Made by a program: the position numbers and the translations under genes. Below are positions 53,829 through 62,661 of a stretch of DNA of 64,000 bases, piece after piece (within the stretch, counting starts at the first letter, position 1; every line of letters begins with the position of its first letter). The DNA is from Kordiimonas marina. GTDB lineage: Bacteria; Pseudomonadota; Alphaproteobacteria; Sphingomonadales; Kordiimonadaceae. The stretch covers positions 62,001 to 126,000 of the forward strand of contig NZ_JAINDF010000006.1 in the NCBI RefSeq assembly GCF_023006325.1. Reading direction: 5' to 3'. The notes beneath the pieces are model-generated. The model did not search any database and had not been told where the DNA came from. It worked only from the letters and a program-made list of their open reading frames with translations.

Positions 53829-53888
53829 GTCATGCTGAATTTGTTTCAGCATCCATTTTCTGGACCCTGAATCAAGTTCAGGGTGACG
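53829..53888. repeat. REP-like paired palindrome, copy 3 (compact)
   Basis: Left unit GTCATGCTGAATTTGTTTCA then GCATCCA (53829-53855). Right unit TGGACCCTGAATCAAGTTCA then GGGTGACG (53861-53888). Only five bases separate the units, so it can fold into a pair of hairpins. It lies between queC and queE, both read from the minus strand. Confidence 0.85.
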
Positions 53889-53916
53889 GCAATGATACTA
53901 TCGGCGCCCGCCGAGC

Positions 53917-54612
53917 TTAGCCCTGATAGCGCGTGGGGTCGGGGATGCCGGCCTCACGGAAGCCCTTCTGGCGCAGTTGGCAACTGTCACAGTGGCCACA
54001 GGCGCGGCCTTCTTCGTCCGGGTCGTAGCAGCTGATGGTCATGGCGTAATCGACGCCGAGGCGCGTGCCTTCGGTCACGATCTCCGCCTTGGTCATGTCA
54101 ATCAGCGGCGTCTGGATGCGGATGCGCTCGTCTTCGGTGACACCGGCTTTGGTGGCGAGGTTCGCCATGGTCTCGAACGCCGCGATATATTCAGGACGGC
54201 AGTCCGGGTAGCCGGAATAGTCGAGCGCGTTGACGCCGATGAAAATATCCTTGGCGCCGACGACTTCAGCGTAGGCGAGGGCGAACGACAGGAAGATGGT
54301 GTTGCGCGCGGGCACGTAAGTGACCGGAATGTCGTGGCTCATGTCCTCGTCCGTGCGGTCCTTCGGCACGTCGATATCGGCCGTCAGCGCGCTGCCACCG
54401 AAGGTGCGGAGGTCCAGCACTGCCGTCTTGTGTTCAGTGACGCCCAGATACTTGGCAACCCGGTCGGCGGCTTCCAGTTCTACACTGTGGCGCTGGCCAT
54501 AGCGGAAGGAAAGCGCGTGCACGTCATAGCCCTGGTCACGCGCGATGGCGACGACCGTCGCACTGTCGAGCCCGCCCGAGAGAAGAACAACTGCTTTTTT
54601 CCGCGTTTCCAT
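53917..54612 (-). CDS. queC: 7-Cyano-7-deazaguanine synthase QueC
   Basis: A 231-residue ATP-dependent enzyme making preQ0. The PP-loop [16 protein letters not shown] is at residues 9-24. The zinc-binding cysteines are in [18 protein letters not shown] near the C-terminus. It precedes queE on the same strand with the REP-like element between. ATG 54612 has GAGGCG upstream. Confidence 0.96.
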   Translation of the reverse strand: METRKKAVVLLSGGLDSATVVAIARDQGYDVHALSFRYGQRHSVELEAADRVAKYLGVTEHKTAVLDLRTFGGSALTADIDVPKDRTDEDMSHDIPVTYVPARNTIFLSFALAYAEVVGAKDIFIGVNALDYSGYPDCRPEYIAAFETMANLATKAGVTEDERIRIQTPLIDMTKAEIVTEGTRLGVDYAMTISCYDPDEEGRACGHCDSCQLRQKGFREAGIPDPTRYQG

Positions 54613-54696
54613 GATCGCCTCTTATAAAACAAAACTGCCGGGCGCCCTATAGCACCCGGCAGCCGGATTGATAAGAAAAAATCCCGTGGCTCGCGC

Positions 54697-55941
54697 TTAG
54701 TCGACCGCGCTGGCGTTGAAGACTTTTTCATCCAGGTCGCCTTCCCATTTGGCGACGGCGGTGCTGACCGACAGGTCACCGGTGACGTTCACGACAGTCC
54801 GGATCATGTCGAGTGGCCGGTCAAACGGGAAGATGAAGCCGACGATGAGGGCGGTTTGCACGTCCGTGATACCGAGGACGGCCATGACGGCGGCCAGCAT
54901 GAACAGACCCGCGGACGGCACGGCGGCGGTGCCGACCGAGACCATGGTGGCAGAGAAAGCGATCAGCACATATTGGGTAAGCCCAAGCGGGATATGGAAA
55001 ATCTGTGCGGCAAACACTGCGACGATGCCGACATAAAGCGCGGTGCCGTCCATGTTGATGGTCGCACCCAGGGGCAGTACGGAGGAGGCAACCGTCTTGT
55101 TCACGCCCAGGTTTTCCTCAGCCACTGTCATGGTCACTGGCAGCGTGCCGGAGCTCGAGGAGGTCGAGAAGGCGACAAGCTGGGCGCCGGTGATGTCGCG
55201 GAAGAAGCGCACGGGCGACAGCCGCAGCATGAATTTCATAATGCTGCCGTGGGTGATGACAAGGTGCAGGATGCAAGCGCTCAGGAAGGCGCCCACAAGC
55301 GGCAGCACTTCCAGAAGTTTGCCAACGCCACCGGTGCCGACGACGCCTGCGATCAGGGCGAACACGCCGAAGGGGGCGGTTTCCATGACCAGGTGGGTCA
55401 TCTTGAGCATGACCTCAGAGCCTGCATCGAACACTTCGGCGAGCGGCTTGGCTTTCCGGCCAGCCATCAGAATGCCCGAGCCCAAGAGGATGGCGAAGAA
55501 GATGATCGCCAGCATATTGCCGTTTGCAAGCGCATGGACCGGGTTGGTGGGAATAATACCGACCAGCGTCTCGGTGAGCGAATGGCTGCGGTCAACGGCC
55601 TTGGGCGCCGCCCCCGTGAGGTCAACGCCAACGCCGGGCTGGAAAATCGCCGCCATGGTCAGGCCGATGGTCACGGCGACCACGGTCGTGCCGATATACA
55701 TGGTCAGCGTTTTAATGCCGAGGGAGCCCAGCTTTTTGGGATCGCCCATCGCAACCACGCCGGAGACGAGGGTGACAAACACCAGTGGCACGACAATCAT
55801 GCGGATCAGGCGGATGAAGATGGTTCCCATCCAGCTGATGCTGCTTGCGGCATCGCCCGCGATGGCGCCGAAAAGGATACCCAGAACCAGCATCGCCATG
55901 ATGCGCTTCCAAAGCGTCGTTGCAAACCAGGCACGGATCAT
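54697..55941 (-). CDS. Dicarboxylate/amino acid:cation symporter (SLC1/DAACS)
   Basis: A 414-residue secondary carrier of the glutamate/aspartate/C4-dicarboxylate symporter family. HP1 with the serine-rich tip FSTSSSSGTLPVT, the TM7 signature GATINMDGTALY (NMDG motif), and the HP2 region STAVPSAGLFM and TM8 substrate site (DRPLDMIRTVVNVTGD) are all present. It couples uptake to Na+ or H+. ATG 55941 has GGGGGAG upstream. Single gene; substrate is likely glutamate, aspartate or a C4-acid. Confidence 0.93.
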   Translation of the reverse strand: MIRAWFATTLWKRIMAMLVLGILFGAIAGDAASSISWMGTIFIRLIRMIVVPLVFVTLVSGVVAMGDPKKLGSLGIKTLTMYIGTTVVAVTIGLTMAAIFQPGVGVDLTGAAPKAVDRSHSLTETLVGIIPTNPVHALANGNMLAIIFFAILLGSGILMAGRKAKPLAEVFDAGSEVMLKMTHLVMETAPFGVFALIAGVVGTGGVGKLLEVLPLVGAFLSACILHLVITHGSIMKFMLRLSPVRFFRDITGAQLVAFSTSSSSGTLPVTMTVAEENLGVNKTVASSVLPLGATINMDGTALYVGIVAVFAAQIFHIPLGLTQYVLIAFSATMVSVGTAAVPSAGLFMLAAVMAVLGITDVQTALIVGFIFPFDRPLDMIRTVVNVTGDLSVSTAVAKWEGDLDEKVFNASAVD

Positions 55942-56169
55942 TTGATCGTTCTCCCCCTAATCATTTTGTTGTTCCAAGGCTTAAGCCTTCCTGCCCGTTT
56001 GGCAAGGGACAATTGCCGGCACTCTTTAAGGTAGACGTTGCACGCCCCGCGTTTGGGAGCTGGGGATGCCTAAAATTGACCATATAAATTAAAATGTTAG
56101 GAGAATTTTTGCCATATTGTCCCTTTAAGTTTCCGTTAGGGAAAGTCGGTCAAAGTTGGATGCTGGACA

Positions 56170-56182
56170 TACCGAATCGGTA
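56170..56182. promoter_or_regulatory. TACCGA-A-TCGGTA palindrome before a secreted-protein gene
   Basis: A perfect 6-1-6 inverted repeat 14 bases before the ATG at 56196. It might be an operator or simply overlap the leader. It contains a GANTC site. Confidence 0.3.
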
Positions 56183-56195
56183 ATGAAGGGCAAGA

Positions 56196-56669
56196 ATGAT
56201 CAGGCAGATGTTCCATGGCATGGCGGTGGCAGCCGTCCTTAGTACCCAGGCGCTCGGGGCGGACCCCGCTGGCGCCAAGCCCATCTGTATGCGTCCGGAC
56301 GAAGTCACTGCGGACCAAATTCGTTTTATCGAAACCGAGCTCAGGATAGCGGCCCAGCAGTGCGTGGGCGGCAAGAATATTGACCTGCCAGACCTTTATA
56401 CCAGTTTTGTCCTTGAAAAGCGGCCGTATCTTGCGCGCAGTGAGCGTCCGCTCACGCTCTATCTCAAGCGCAAGGGCAAGCAGGACCTGTCCAGCTATCT
56501 GAACACGGTCGCAAGCCGGGTTTCCTACGAAAGCGCGAATGTCAGCCAGTTTTGCAGCAAGAGCCGCCTGGCGGCCGAGGTTGCGGTCAAATCGGCGGAC
56601 CCTTCCATCCTTCTGTCCCTGCTTCCGATCCCGTACCAGCGCCCTGCAGAGCTGTGCCAAAGCAGCTGA
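56196..56669 (+). CDS. Small secreted four-cysteine protein, paralogue A
   Basis: 157 residues with a signal peptide (MIRQMFHGMAVAAVLSTQALG). The mature chain has four cysteines: PICMRP, AAQQCVGG, SQFCSK and AELCQSS. It is related to the protein at 58511 over its whole length: CMxPxEVxAD...V/IR, A-A-x-x-C, SSYLNTVASRVSYES against DTYLTRSFNRVSFES, and LLPIPYQRPAxxC against LLPVAYQPPANRC. No known domain recognised. It lies directly upstream of an S10 peptidase on the same strand. Confidence 0.72.
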   Translation: MIRQMFHGMAVAAVLSTQALGADPAGAKPICMRPDEVTADQIRFIETELRIAAQQCVGGKNIDLPDLYTSFVLEKRPYLARSERPLTLYLKRKGKQDLSSYLNTVASRVSYESANVSQFCSKSRLAAEVAVKSADPSILLSLLPIPYQRPAELCQSS

Positions 56670-56801
56670 CAGCCGAAAAGCTGAGAGGCCTGCCCATCAA
56701 AAAATCTTGATCCCGCTTGTGCGCGCGGCAAAGAACGCTAGCGTAAGGACAGATATAAGTGCTGCCCTTTGCAGGGCGGCCCTGCCAAACAAGGGGATAC
56801 C

Positions 56802-58340
56802 ATGACACGCTGGACTTTCTTGAAATGCGGCCTCGCCGCGCTTGCGCTCTCAGCCGGTGCGCTTCAGCCGCTTTCCGCACCGGCCTTTGCCGCTGATGAT
56901 CAGGCGCAGGCCGAAAAAGACAGGCCGATTCCGGCCCGGCTCGATGTGGTCACCAAACACAAGGGCACGTTCGGCGGTGTGAAGGTGGACTATAAGGCTG
57001 TGGTTTCCGACCTTCAGCTCAAGAATGATGACGGTGACATTTATGCCGATGCCGTCACCACCTCCTATATCGCTGATGCCAAAGGCAAGAACCGCCCGGT
57101 GGTCTTCATCTTCAACGGCGGGCCGGGGTCGGCTTCCGTATGGCTGCATATGGGCCTGATGGGGCCGAAGCGCGTTGTCGTGCCGTCGGATGCCAAAGAT
57201 GCGGGCAGCGCGCCCTACAAGCTGGTGGATAACGATGTGGCGATGCTCGATGTCGCCGATCTTGTCTTCATCGACCCGATCGGCACCGGCTATAGCCGCC
57301 TCGCCGGCAAGGGCAAGCCTGAGGATGTGTACGGTCTGGCGGAGGATGCCGAGAGCGTCGCCCAGATCATCCGGGAATGGATCAGAAGCCATAACCGCTG
57401 GAACGCCCCCAAGTATGTGCTGGGCGAAAGCTTCGGCACCACCCGGGCGGCCGCGATCCTGCCGTACCTGGAGGGTGGGCCGGAGCCGATCCGCCTGAAC
57501 GGCGTGATCATGATATCGCAGGCGCTGGATTATACCGGCAGCACGCCGTCGGCCGATAACCTCGTCGCCTTTGTCACCTACCTGCCGACCATGGCGGCCA
57601 CGGCCTGGTACCACGGCAAGGTGGACCACAAGGGCCGGACGCTGGAGGATTTCCTGAAGGAAGTTCGGACCTTCGCGACGGACGAATATCTGCCTGCGCT
57701 TTTCAAGGGCTCCAGCCTTCCGAAGGCGGAGTTCGACCATATCGCTCAGAAACTGGCGGCCTATACCGGGCTTGATGTCGCCTATGTCAAACGTGCGAAC
57801 CTGCGGGTGCGGGCTGACCGGTTCGAAAAGCAACTCCTCAGGGACAAGGGCCTGTCCGTTGGGCGGCTTGATGCGCGCTACACCACGGATGAGATCGACG
57901 ATACCGGCGCAGAGCCGCATTATGATGCTGCGGATGCCGCCATTTCGGGCGCTTTCTCGGCAGCATTTCACCAATATCTGCGCAATGATCTCGGTGTCGA
58001 TATCAGCCGGCCTTATTATATGTCCGGCCCGGAAGTGGGCGCGAACTGGGTTTGGCACCGCCCGTCCGGCAACGGCTATTATGAGCCGGAGTATGTGAAT
58101 ACGGCGCCGGATCTCGCCGAAGCCATGCGCCGGAATGCGACCCTCAGGGTCATGCTGGCATCGGGCTATTTTGATTTCGCCACACCTTTCTTCGATGGGG
58201 AATATACCTTCCACCGGCACGGCATCGATATGAGCCGGGTCAGCGCCCATTATTACAAGGCTGGCCACATGATGTATCTGAACGCGGATGCCCGCAAAGC
58301 GGTTGCGCACGATATCAGGACATTCCTGACCGGTAAGTAA
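56802..58340 (+). CDS. S10 family serine carboxypeptidase-like protein, exported (second copy)
   Basis: A 512-residue S10 peptidase with signal peptide (TRWTFLKCGLAALALSAGA, cleaved before AADDQ). Triad: Ser210 in LGESFGTTRA, Asp458 in SGYFDFATPF, His489 in KAGHMMY; FNGGPGSASVWLH at about 104-116. Strongly similar to the gene at 4124 over its entire length, so the two are paralogues. ATG 56802 has AGGGGATA upstream; the frame opens at 56769. It is bracketed by two related small secreted proteins at 56196 and 58511. Confidence 0.9.
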   Translation: MTRWTFLKCGLAALALSAGALQPLSAPAFAADDQAQAEKDRPIPARLDVVTKHKGTFGGVKVDYKAVVSDLQLKNDDGDIYADAVTTSYIADAKGKNRPVVFIFNGGPGSASVWLHMGLMGPKRVVVPSDAKDAGSAPYKLVDNDVAMLDVADLVFIDPIGTGYSRLAGKGKPEDVYGLAEDAESVAQIIREWIRSHNRWNAPKYVLGESFGTTRAAAILPYLEGGPEPIRLNGVIMISQALDYTGSTPSADNLVAFVTYLPTMAATAWYHGKVDHKGRTLEDFLKEVRTFATDEYLPALFKGSSLPKAEFDHIAQKLAAYTGLDVAYVKRANLRVRADRFEKQLLRDKGLSVGRLDARYTTDEIDDTGAEPHYDAADAAISGAFSAAFHQYLRNDLGVDISRPYYMSGPEVGANWVWHRPSGNGYYEPEYVNTAPDLAEAMRRNATLRVMLASGYFDFATPFFDGEYTFHRHGIDMSRVSAHYYKAGHMMYLNADARKAVAHDIRTFLTGK

Positions 58341-58358
58341 GGCCGAAGAATGAGACGG

Positions 58359-58389
58359 ACGGCGCGGATTTCGGTTCGCGCCGTTTTGG
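58359..58389 (+). terminator. Terminator after the second S10 peptidase
   Basis: ACGGCGCG (58359-58366) pairs with CGCGCCGT (58377-58384), followed by TTTGG then TTTTT. Confidence 0.8.
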
Positions 58390-58510
58390 TTTTTAGCTAA
58401 ATCGTCTCCTGTCCTTAAGCTGCCTCAAGGACTGTGTTACGATGCCCCCAGGCAAAGCGGAAAGAGGCGCGCCCAAGACGACTATTGGCGCGCCCATAGG
58501 GGAAACCTTC

Positions 58511-59026
58511 ATGATCAGGCACATGAAAGGGGCCTTCACAGCGACAGTTCTGGGAACCAGCGTTCTTGGGGCGACCCTGTTTACGGCACCGGCGATAGCT
58601 GCGGATGACTGTATGCAGCCGCGTGAAGCGGTGGCTGATGAAGTCCGCTATGTTCAGACTCACCTGAATGTGGCCGCCCTGATGTGCCGCGGCCCGCGGT
58701 ATCAACAGTTTCCCGCGCTCTATAACCGCTTCATCCGCAAGAATCGCCATCATCTGATCAATGGCCGGGAGGCGATGATAAGCCTTGTGGCGCGGCTGGA
58801 TGTCTCGCTCGACACGTACCTTACCCGCAGCTTCAACCGTGTGTCGTTTGAAAGCACCCGCACTGACGGCTTTTGTGACCGGGCGTTGGCGGCGCTCAGG
58901 CAATCGGTTGGGTCACCTGACCCGCTTGATATGTTGCCCTTGCTGCCTGTTGCCTATCAGCCCCCCGCGAACCGGTGCGGCTATGCGGGCCAGGCAGTGA
59001 CTGCGGACGCCCGCCCGAATCGGTAG
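58511..59026 (+). CDS. Small secreted four-cysteine protein, paralogue B
   Basis: 171 residues. A signal peptide (residues 1-30, ending APAIAADD) leads to a mature chain with cysteines in DDCMQPRE, ALMCRGPR, GFCDRA and NRCGYAG. The first four positions correspond to those of the 56196 protein. A C-terminal tail of about 15 residues is longer here. ATG 58511 has GGGGAAA upstream; the reading frame extends to 58442 without support. It shares a bidirectional terminator with ompA. Function unknown. Confidence 0.72.
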   Translation: MIRHMKGAFTATVLGTSVLGATLFTAPAIAADDCMQPREAVADEVRYVQTHLNVAALMCRGPRYQQFPALYNRFIRKNRHHLINGREAMISLVARLDVSLDTYLTRSFNRVSFESTRTDGFCDRALAALRQSVGSPDPLDMLPLLPVAYQPPANRCGYAGQAVTADARPNR

Positions 59027-59061
59027 GCCGGATATGTCCTTAAAACCGGGGGCGTCATAGA

Positions 59062-59099
59062 AAAAGGGCCGCAGCCTGTGATGAGGCTGCGGCCCTTTT
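59062..59099. terminator. Bidirectional terminator between paralogue B and ompA
   Basis: AAAAGGGCCGCAGCCT and AGGCTGCGGCCCTTTT form a perfect 16-bp stem around GTGATG, with A/T tails that work on both strands. Confidence 0.95.
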
Positions 59100-59119
59100 C
59101 TGTTTTATGCGCGGCCAGC

Positions 59120-60253
59120 TTAGCGGCTGATCACAATCGCCGTGCGGCGGTTCTGCGGTTCACGCACACCGTCCGCAGTCGGGACCAGGAGGTCGGTCTC
59201 GCCTTTCGATTCTACGCTGATGCTGTCTGCCTCAACGCCGAGGGCGACAAGCGCGGCTTTCACCGCTTCGGCGCGGTGCATCCCAAGCTTCATGTTGTAA
59301 GCTTCAGGGCCGGAACGGTCAGCGTGGCCGGTTGCCTGGATATGGACTGCCTTGCCTTCCTTAAAGGCTTTGGCTGCGGCTTCGATGATGTTCTGGGCTT
59401 CGGGCGTGATGGTGCTCTTGTCCCAATCGAAGAAGACCATGAACGGACCCGGGAGCGCGACCGGTGCCTGCTTGACGGGCTCAGGGGCCGGGGCCGGCTT
59501 CGGTGCTTCCTGAACAACCGCAGGGGCAGGTGCCGGAGCTGCGACCGGAGCCGGTTCAGCTTTCTTGGCCGGAGCGTCAGCGCCGAAGTGCCAGGTCAGG
59601 CGGGCGAAGACTTCGTTGGCCTTGAACGGCAGGCTGACGGTGCCAACCGGGCTGGTGAAATCGGAGGACAGGGTCCGGAAGTGGCGGACGCCAGCACCGA
59701 GTTCGATCCCGCCCGGAATTTCATGCACGACCTGCAGCATGGCCTGACCGGCGAGCTGCCACTGCGAACCATTGAGGAGCGCTTGCGGGCCGGAGCGTTC
59801 ACTTTCAACGCGCAGGTTGGCAAGGCCGAGGCCCATACCGGCGAACAGCTTGGTGCGCTCGTTCCCAGCCAGTTCGTACCAGGCATTGGCCATGATCGCG
59901 GTCGAACGGGTGTCACCGCCGGCGCGGTTTTCACCAGTGTCGAGGTTGAGGCCGCCAGCGTTGGTGACCTGCAATTGCTTCAGCCAGTTCTTGCGGATGG
60001 CATATTCGCCTTCCAGCCGCCACTTGCCCATGGCTTTACCGAAATAAACGCCGCCCAGAACGCCGAGGCGTTTCTCGTCGGTCAGCGACAGGCCGGACCC
60101 ACTATGGGAGATATCGTTATCAAGCGCCTGGGTCAGCCCCAGTTCGAAGCCGCCATAGTAGCTGCCGCTATCGTCGGCCTGGGCCGCGGAAGAAAGGGCA
60201 GGAGCCGCGAGGGCGGAGCCAAGCATCAGGGTGGTCAAGAGAAGGGTGCGCAT
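59120..60253 (-). CDS. ompA: OmpA family outer-membrane protein
   Basis: 377 residues: signal peptide (to about 27), an N-terminal eight-stranded barrel (about 30-195), a Pro/Ala-rich linker (about 200-245), and a C-terminal OmpA domain with FFDWDKSTITPEA and the peptidoglycan-binding ATGHADRSGPEAYN, plus the Arg of LGMHRAEAV. It anchors the outer membrane to peptidoglycan. ATG 60253 has GAGGAAG upstream. Monocistronic with strong terminator. Confidence 0.93.
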   Translation of the reverse strand: MRTLLLTTLMLGSALAAPALSSAAQADDSGSYYGGFELGLTQALDNDISHSGSGLSLTDEKRLGVLGGVYFGKAMGKWRLEGEYAIRKNWLKQLQVTNAGGLNLDTGENRAGGDTRSTAIMANAWYELAGNERTKLFAGMGLGLANLRVESERSGPQALLNGSQWQLAGQAMLQVVHEIPGGIELGAGVRHFRTLSSDFTSPVGTVSLPFKANEVFARLTWHFGADAPAKKAEPAPVAAPAPAPAVVQEAPKPAPAPEPVKQAPVALPGPFMVFFDWDKSTITPEAQNIIEAAAKAFKEGKAVHIQATGHADRSGPEAYNMKLGMHRAEAVKAALVALGVEADSISVESKGETDLLVPTADGVREPQNRRTAIVISR

Positions 60254-60463
60254 AATGCTTCCTCTGGTTTTAGTTCTGGTTTTCGCCGAACGAGTGTCCG
60301 GTACTGGGAACAGCGGTGATCTTTAAACTTTCGGTTACGGGGCAAATGCGGCGAAAGCAAGAGAAAACGGGGATAAAATCATGGCTTTATCGCCATTTAT
60401 CCAACGTTGTTGCATCCGGGTAATAGTGCGGGGTGGGATCATGCAGGTATCGCATAAAGCGAA

Positions 60464-60491
60464 AAGGGCTTGGGAAATTTCCCAAGCCCTT
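60464..60491 (-). terminator. Terminator after tRNA-Asn
   Basis: A perfect 28-base palindrome, AAGGGCTTGGGAAA then its complement, placed eight bases after the tRNA end on the minus strand and followed by TTTT-rich bases there. Confidence 0.85.
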
Positions 60492-60498
60492 CCGTGAT

Positions 60499-60574
60499 TG
60501 GCTCCCCAGGCCGGACTCGAACCAGCGACAAAGCGGTTAACAGCCGCTTGCTCTACCAACTGAGCTACTGGGGA
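60499..60574 (-). tRNA. tRNA-Asn (anticodon GTT)
   Basis: 76 bases with encoded CCA (TGG at 60499-60501 on the plus strand). Acceptor arms TCCCCAG and CTGGGGA pair fully. Anticodon loop CTGTTAA between GCGG and CCGC gives GTT. T-loop GGTTCGAGTCC canonical. Confidence 0.96.
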
Positions 60575-60753
60575 TCAGTAACCCGCGACCAGCGCCGCAA
60601 GTGGGGCCTTTATACTCAAAATTTTTGCCCTGCCAAGCCCTAATTTACATTTTTCTGACGCCTATAGCAAAAATACCGGAACCCTGCGGGGAACACTGCG
60701 GTTTTTCATGTTTTGTAATGGGCTTCCGCCAGCTGGCTGCGCCGGGATTCGCC

Positions 60754-61404
60754 TCAACCATAATAGCCATTAAGGAGGGCATAATCGGCAGCATAATAGT
60801 CCCGGAGTTTCATCAGATGCTTTTCCGACAGGCGGTCCCGCGTGAGCTTCGGTCCGCCTGTCTGGCTGTGGGGCAGGGTGAGCGTCAGCCCGGTGTGCCG
60901 GGACAGGAAAGTCACGACCTGGTCCAGCTCCTCGATCCGGAAAACATGGTTGAAACGGCTGAGGTCTCCGCCCAGGAAATGCCTGAGGGGCCGGGTGTGA
61001 TGGAGGATGGCTTCGGAATCAGCCTGATAGTCTTCAAGATAGTCGACAAAGTCTTCGAGTGACGGGCGCGGGGCGCGGCGCAGGCTCAAGCTGCCGTTTT
61101 TAATGCGCCAGCGGTCCAGTTCACCATGGTGAAGCACCCGGTTGGCATAGGCAGACAGGAAACGCTGGATCGGGTCCCGCACAATCACGAAGCTTTCAAG
61201 ATGCGCTGTCGCTTCCCAGTCTGCGCGGCGGAAGGGCATCTCGCCTTTCACGACGGCATGGATATTCTGCTTTTGGCCGCTGCCCACAACGTCATTCAGC
61301 CACACCCCGTGATCGAGGAAGTAAAATAGATGCTTCATCGACGTACAGGCGATCTTGGGAACCGAATAATAGGCAAGGCCGTATTTATTAGAAACGACGG
61401 GCAA
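60754..61404 (-). CDS. Sulfotransferase family 2 protein
   Basis: 216 residues with the two PAPS motifs of carbohydrate-type sulfotransferases: the 5'-phosphosulfate loop SVPKIACTSMKHLF at about 14-27 and the 3'-phosphate motif FVIVRDPIQRFLSAYANRV at about 72-90. It would transfer sulfate from PAPS to a glycan or other hydroxyl. TTG start at 61404 is supported by GGAGGGGG five bases upstream; no ATG is available. No signal peptide. The gene sits alone between tRNA-Asn and tRNA-Cys, in a typical position for acquired genes. Confidence 0.82.
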   Translation of the reverse strand: MPVVSNKYGLAYYSVPKIACTSMKHLFYFLDHGVWLNDVVGSGQKQNIHAVVKGEMPFRRADWEATAHLESFVIVRDPIQRFLSAYANRVLHHGELDRWRIKNGSLSLRRAPRPSLEDFVDYLEDYQADSEAILHHTRPLRHFLGGDLSRFNHVFRIEELDQVVTFLSRHTGLTLTLPHSQTGGPKLTRDRLSEKHLMKLRDYYAADYALLNGYYG

Positions 61405-61849
61405 GAAGTCCCCCTCCGAAAGGCCACGTTAGTTCGTGCCTTGCTCTATAGCCGACCGGGGGCGCCGATGCCAATGAGGTTGCTATATATAAAAGGGAGG
61501 AAATGGAGGCGCGAACCGGAATCGAACCGGTCTTCACGGATTTGCAATCCGGTGCGTAACCACTCCGCCATCGCGCCTCACTTGAGTGGTGGCAAACGTA
61601 TAGTCAGGGCGGTCATTGGGGTCAAGACGCTTTTTAAGCCGAAAGGGCGGTCAGGCAGTCCCCGGTGGAACGCAGGCTTCCGTTCACCGCAAAAATGAGA
61701 CCGATGGTCGCACCGTGGCATGTGTTACCGCTTTTTCATGGTAGGGGATGCGCGTAAAAGGCTACCGTTAGCCAGAAAACGCGTTGTTTCTTTATGCTGC
61801 TACCAGTATAAAGCGGCAAAGTTGAACTAACTGTGTATTGCTGTAACAG
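61405..61849. other. Non-coding stretch with tRNA-Cys
   Basis: 445 bases. tRNA-Cys occupies 61504-61577. The rest, including an AT-rich part from 61700 to 61850 that likely holds the pcm promoter, has no supported gene. An obvious terminator for tRNA-Cys is not seen. Confidence 0.6.
61504..61577 (-). tRNA. tRNA-Cys (anticodon GCA)
   Basis: 74 bases with encoded CCA. Acceptor GGCGCGA/TCGCGCC is perfect, discriminator base U, and the anticodon loop TTGCAAA between CGGA and TCCG gives GCA. T-loop GGTTCGATTCC canonical. Confidence 0.95.
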
Positions 61850-62521
61850 ATGAAGGACCAGAGTGCCGTGAGCGAATCAGCCGTTGCCCTCAGCCATATG
61901 ATCGATTGCCAGCTCCGCCCGAGCGAAGTGAATGACGAACGCCTGATCGGGGCGATCCGTGCCGTTCCGCGTGAGCAGTTCGTCCCCAAAGCCAAACGCG
62001 CCATCGCCTATGTCGATGAAGACCTTGAGGTCGCGCCCGGCCGCTACCTGATGGAGCCGGTGACCTTCGCGCGCCTGCTGGTGGAAGCGAACGTTTCCAA
62101 GAAAGATGTGGTCCTCGATGTAGGGTGCGCCACCGGATATTCGGCCGCCGTTCTTGCCGGTCTCGCCGATGCGGTCGTCGCATTGGAAGAAGACGAAGAC
62201 CTGGCAGCTGCCGCCGAGAAAAAGATCGCGGCGCAGGAAATTATCAATGTCGCCGTTGTGAAAGGCGCCCTCAACAAGGGTGTCGCGAAGCAGGGTCCGT
62301 TCGATGTGATCGTCATTGAAGGCGCGGTCGAGGAAGTCCCCGAGGCGCTTGTGAAGCAGCTCAAGGATGGCGGCAGGCTTGTTTGCGTGAAGATCAGCGG
62401 CGGTATTGGCCGCGGTCATATCATCACCAAAACGGCCGGGATCGCGATCGAACGTGACCTGTTTGACGCCAATGTTCCGGTTCTGCCGGGCTTTGTCGTT
62501 GAAAAAGGCTTTGTATTTTAA
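61850..62521 (+). CDS. Protein-L-isoaspartate O-methyltransferase family (Pcm-like)
   Basis: 223 residues. An SAM-binding domain starts with VVLDVGCATGYSAAVLA (motif I, about 85-101), following MIDCQLRPSEVNDERLIGAI and the REQFVP segment of the Pcm family. It differs from classical Pcm in the substrate loop region, so protein isoaspartyl repair is probable but not certain. In many alphaproteobacteria this gene precedes tolC, as here, with 140 bases between. It may influence outer-membrane transport or share only its promoter. Confidence 0.83.
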   Translation: MKDQSAVSESAVALSHMIDCQLRPSEVNDERLIGAIRAVPREQFVPKAKRAIAYVDEDLEVAPGRYLMEPVTFARLLVEANVSKKDVVLDVGCATGYSAAVLAGLADAVVALEEDEDLAAAAEKKIAAQEIINVAVVKGALNKGVAKQGPFDVIVIEGAVEEVPEALVKQLKDGGRLVCVKISGGIGRGHIITKTAGIAIERDLFDANVPVLPGFVVEKGFVF

Positions 62522-62661
62522 GGTGACGCTCCCATATGGGGGTTATTGAACCCGGTAGAGTTGAAATGAAAAAGGTGGTAAAAACACCACCATCCTTAAG
62601 GCAAAGGCCCCCCTTGGCTGGCGCCGTATAAAACAAACAGCGAGGAAATAAGGAGACGAGG

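Larger units (their letters stand above)
60254..60753. other. Non-coding stretch with tRNA-Asn and terminator
   Basis: 500 bases. It holds the ompA promoter region near 60254-60420, the terminator (60464-60491) and tRNA-Asn (60499-60574). From 60575 to 60753 nothing recognisable is seen, apart from the far end of the sulfotransferase unit. Confidence 0.6.

Noticed and set aside
60499-61577. Prophage or integrative element between the tRNAs
   Set aside because: Only one gene (sulfotransferase) lies there; no integrase or duplicated tRNA end is seen.
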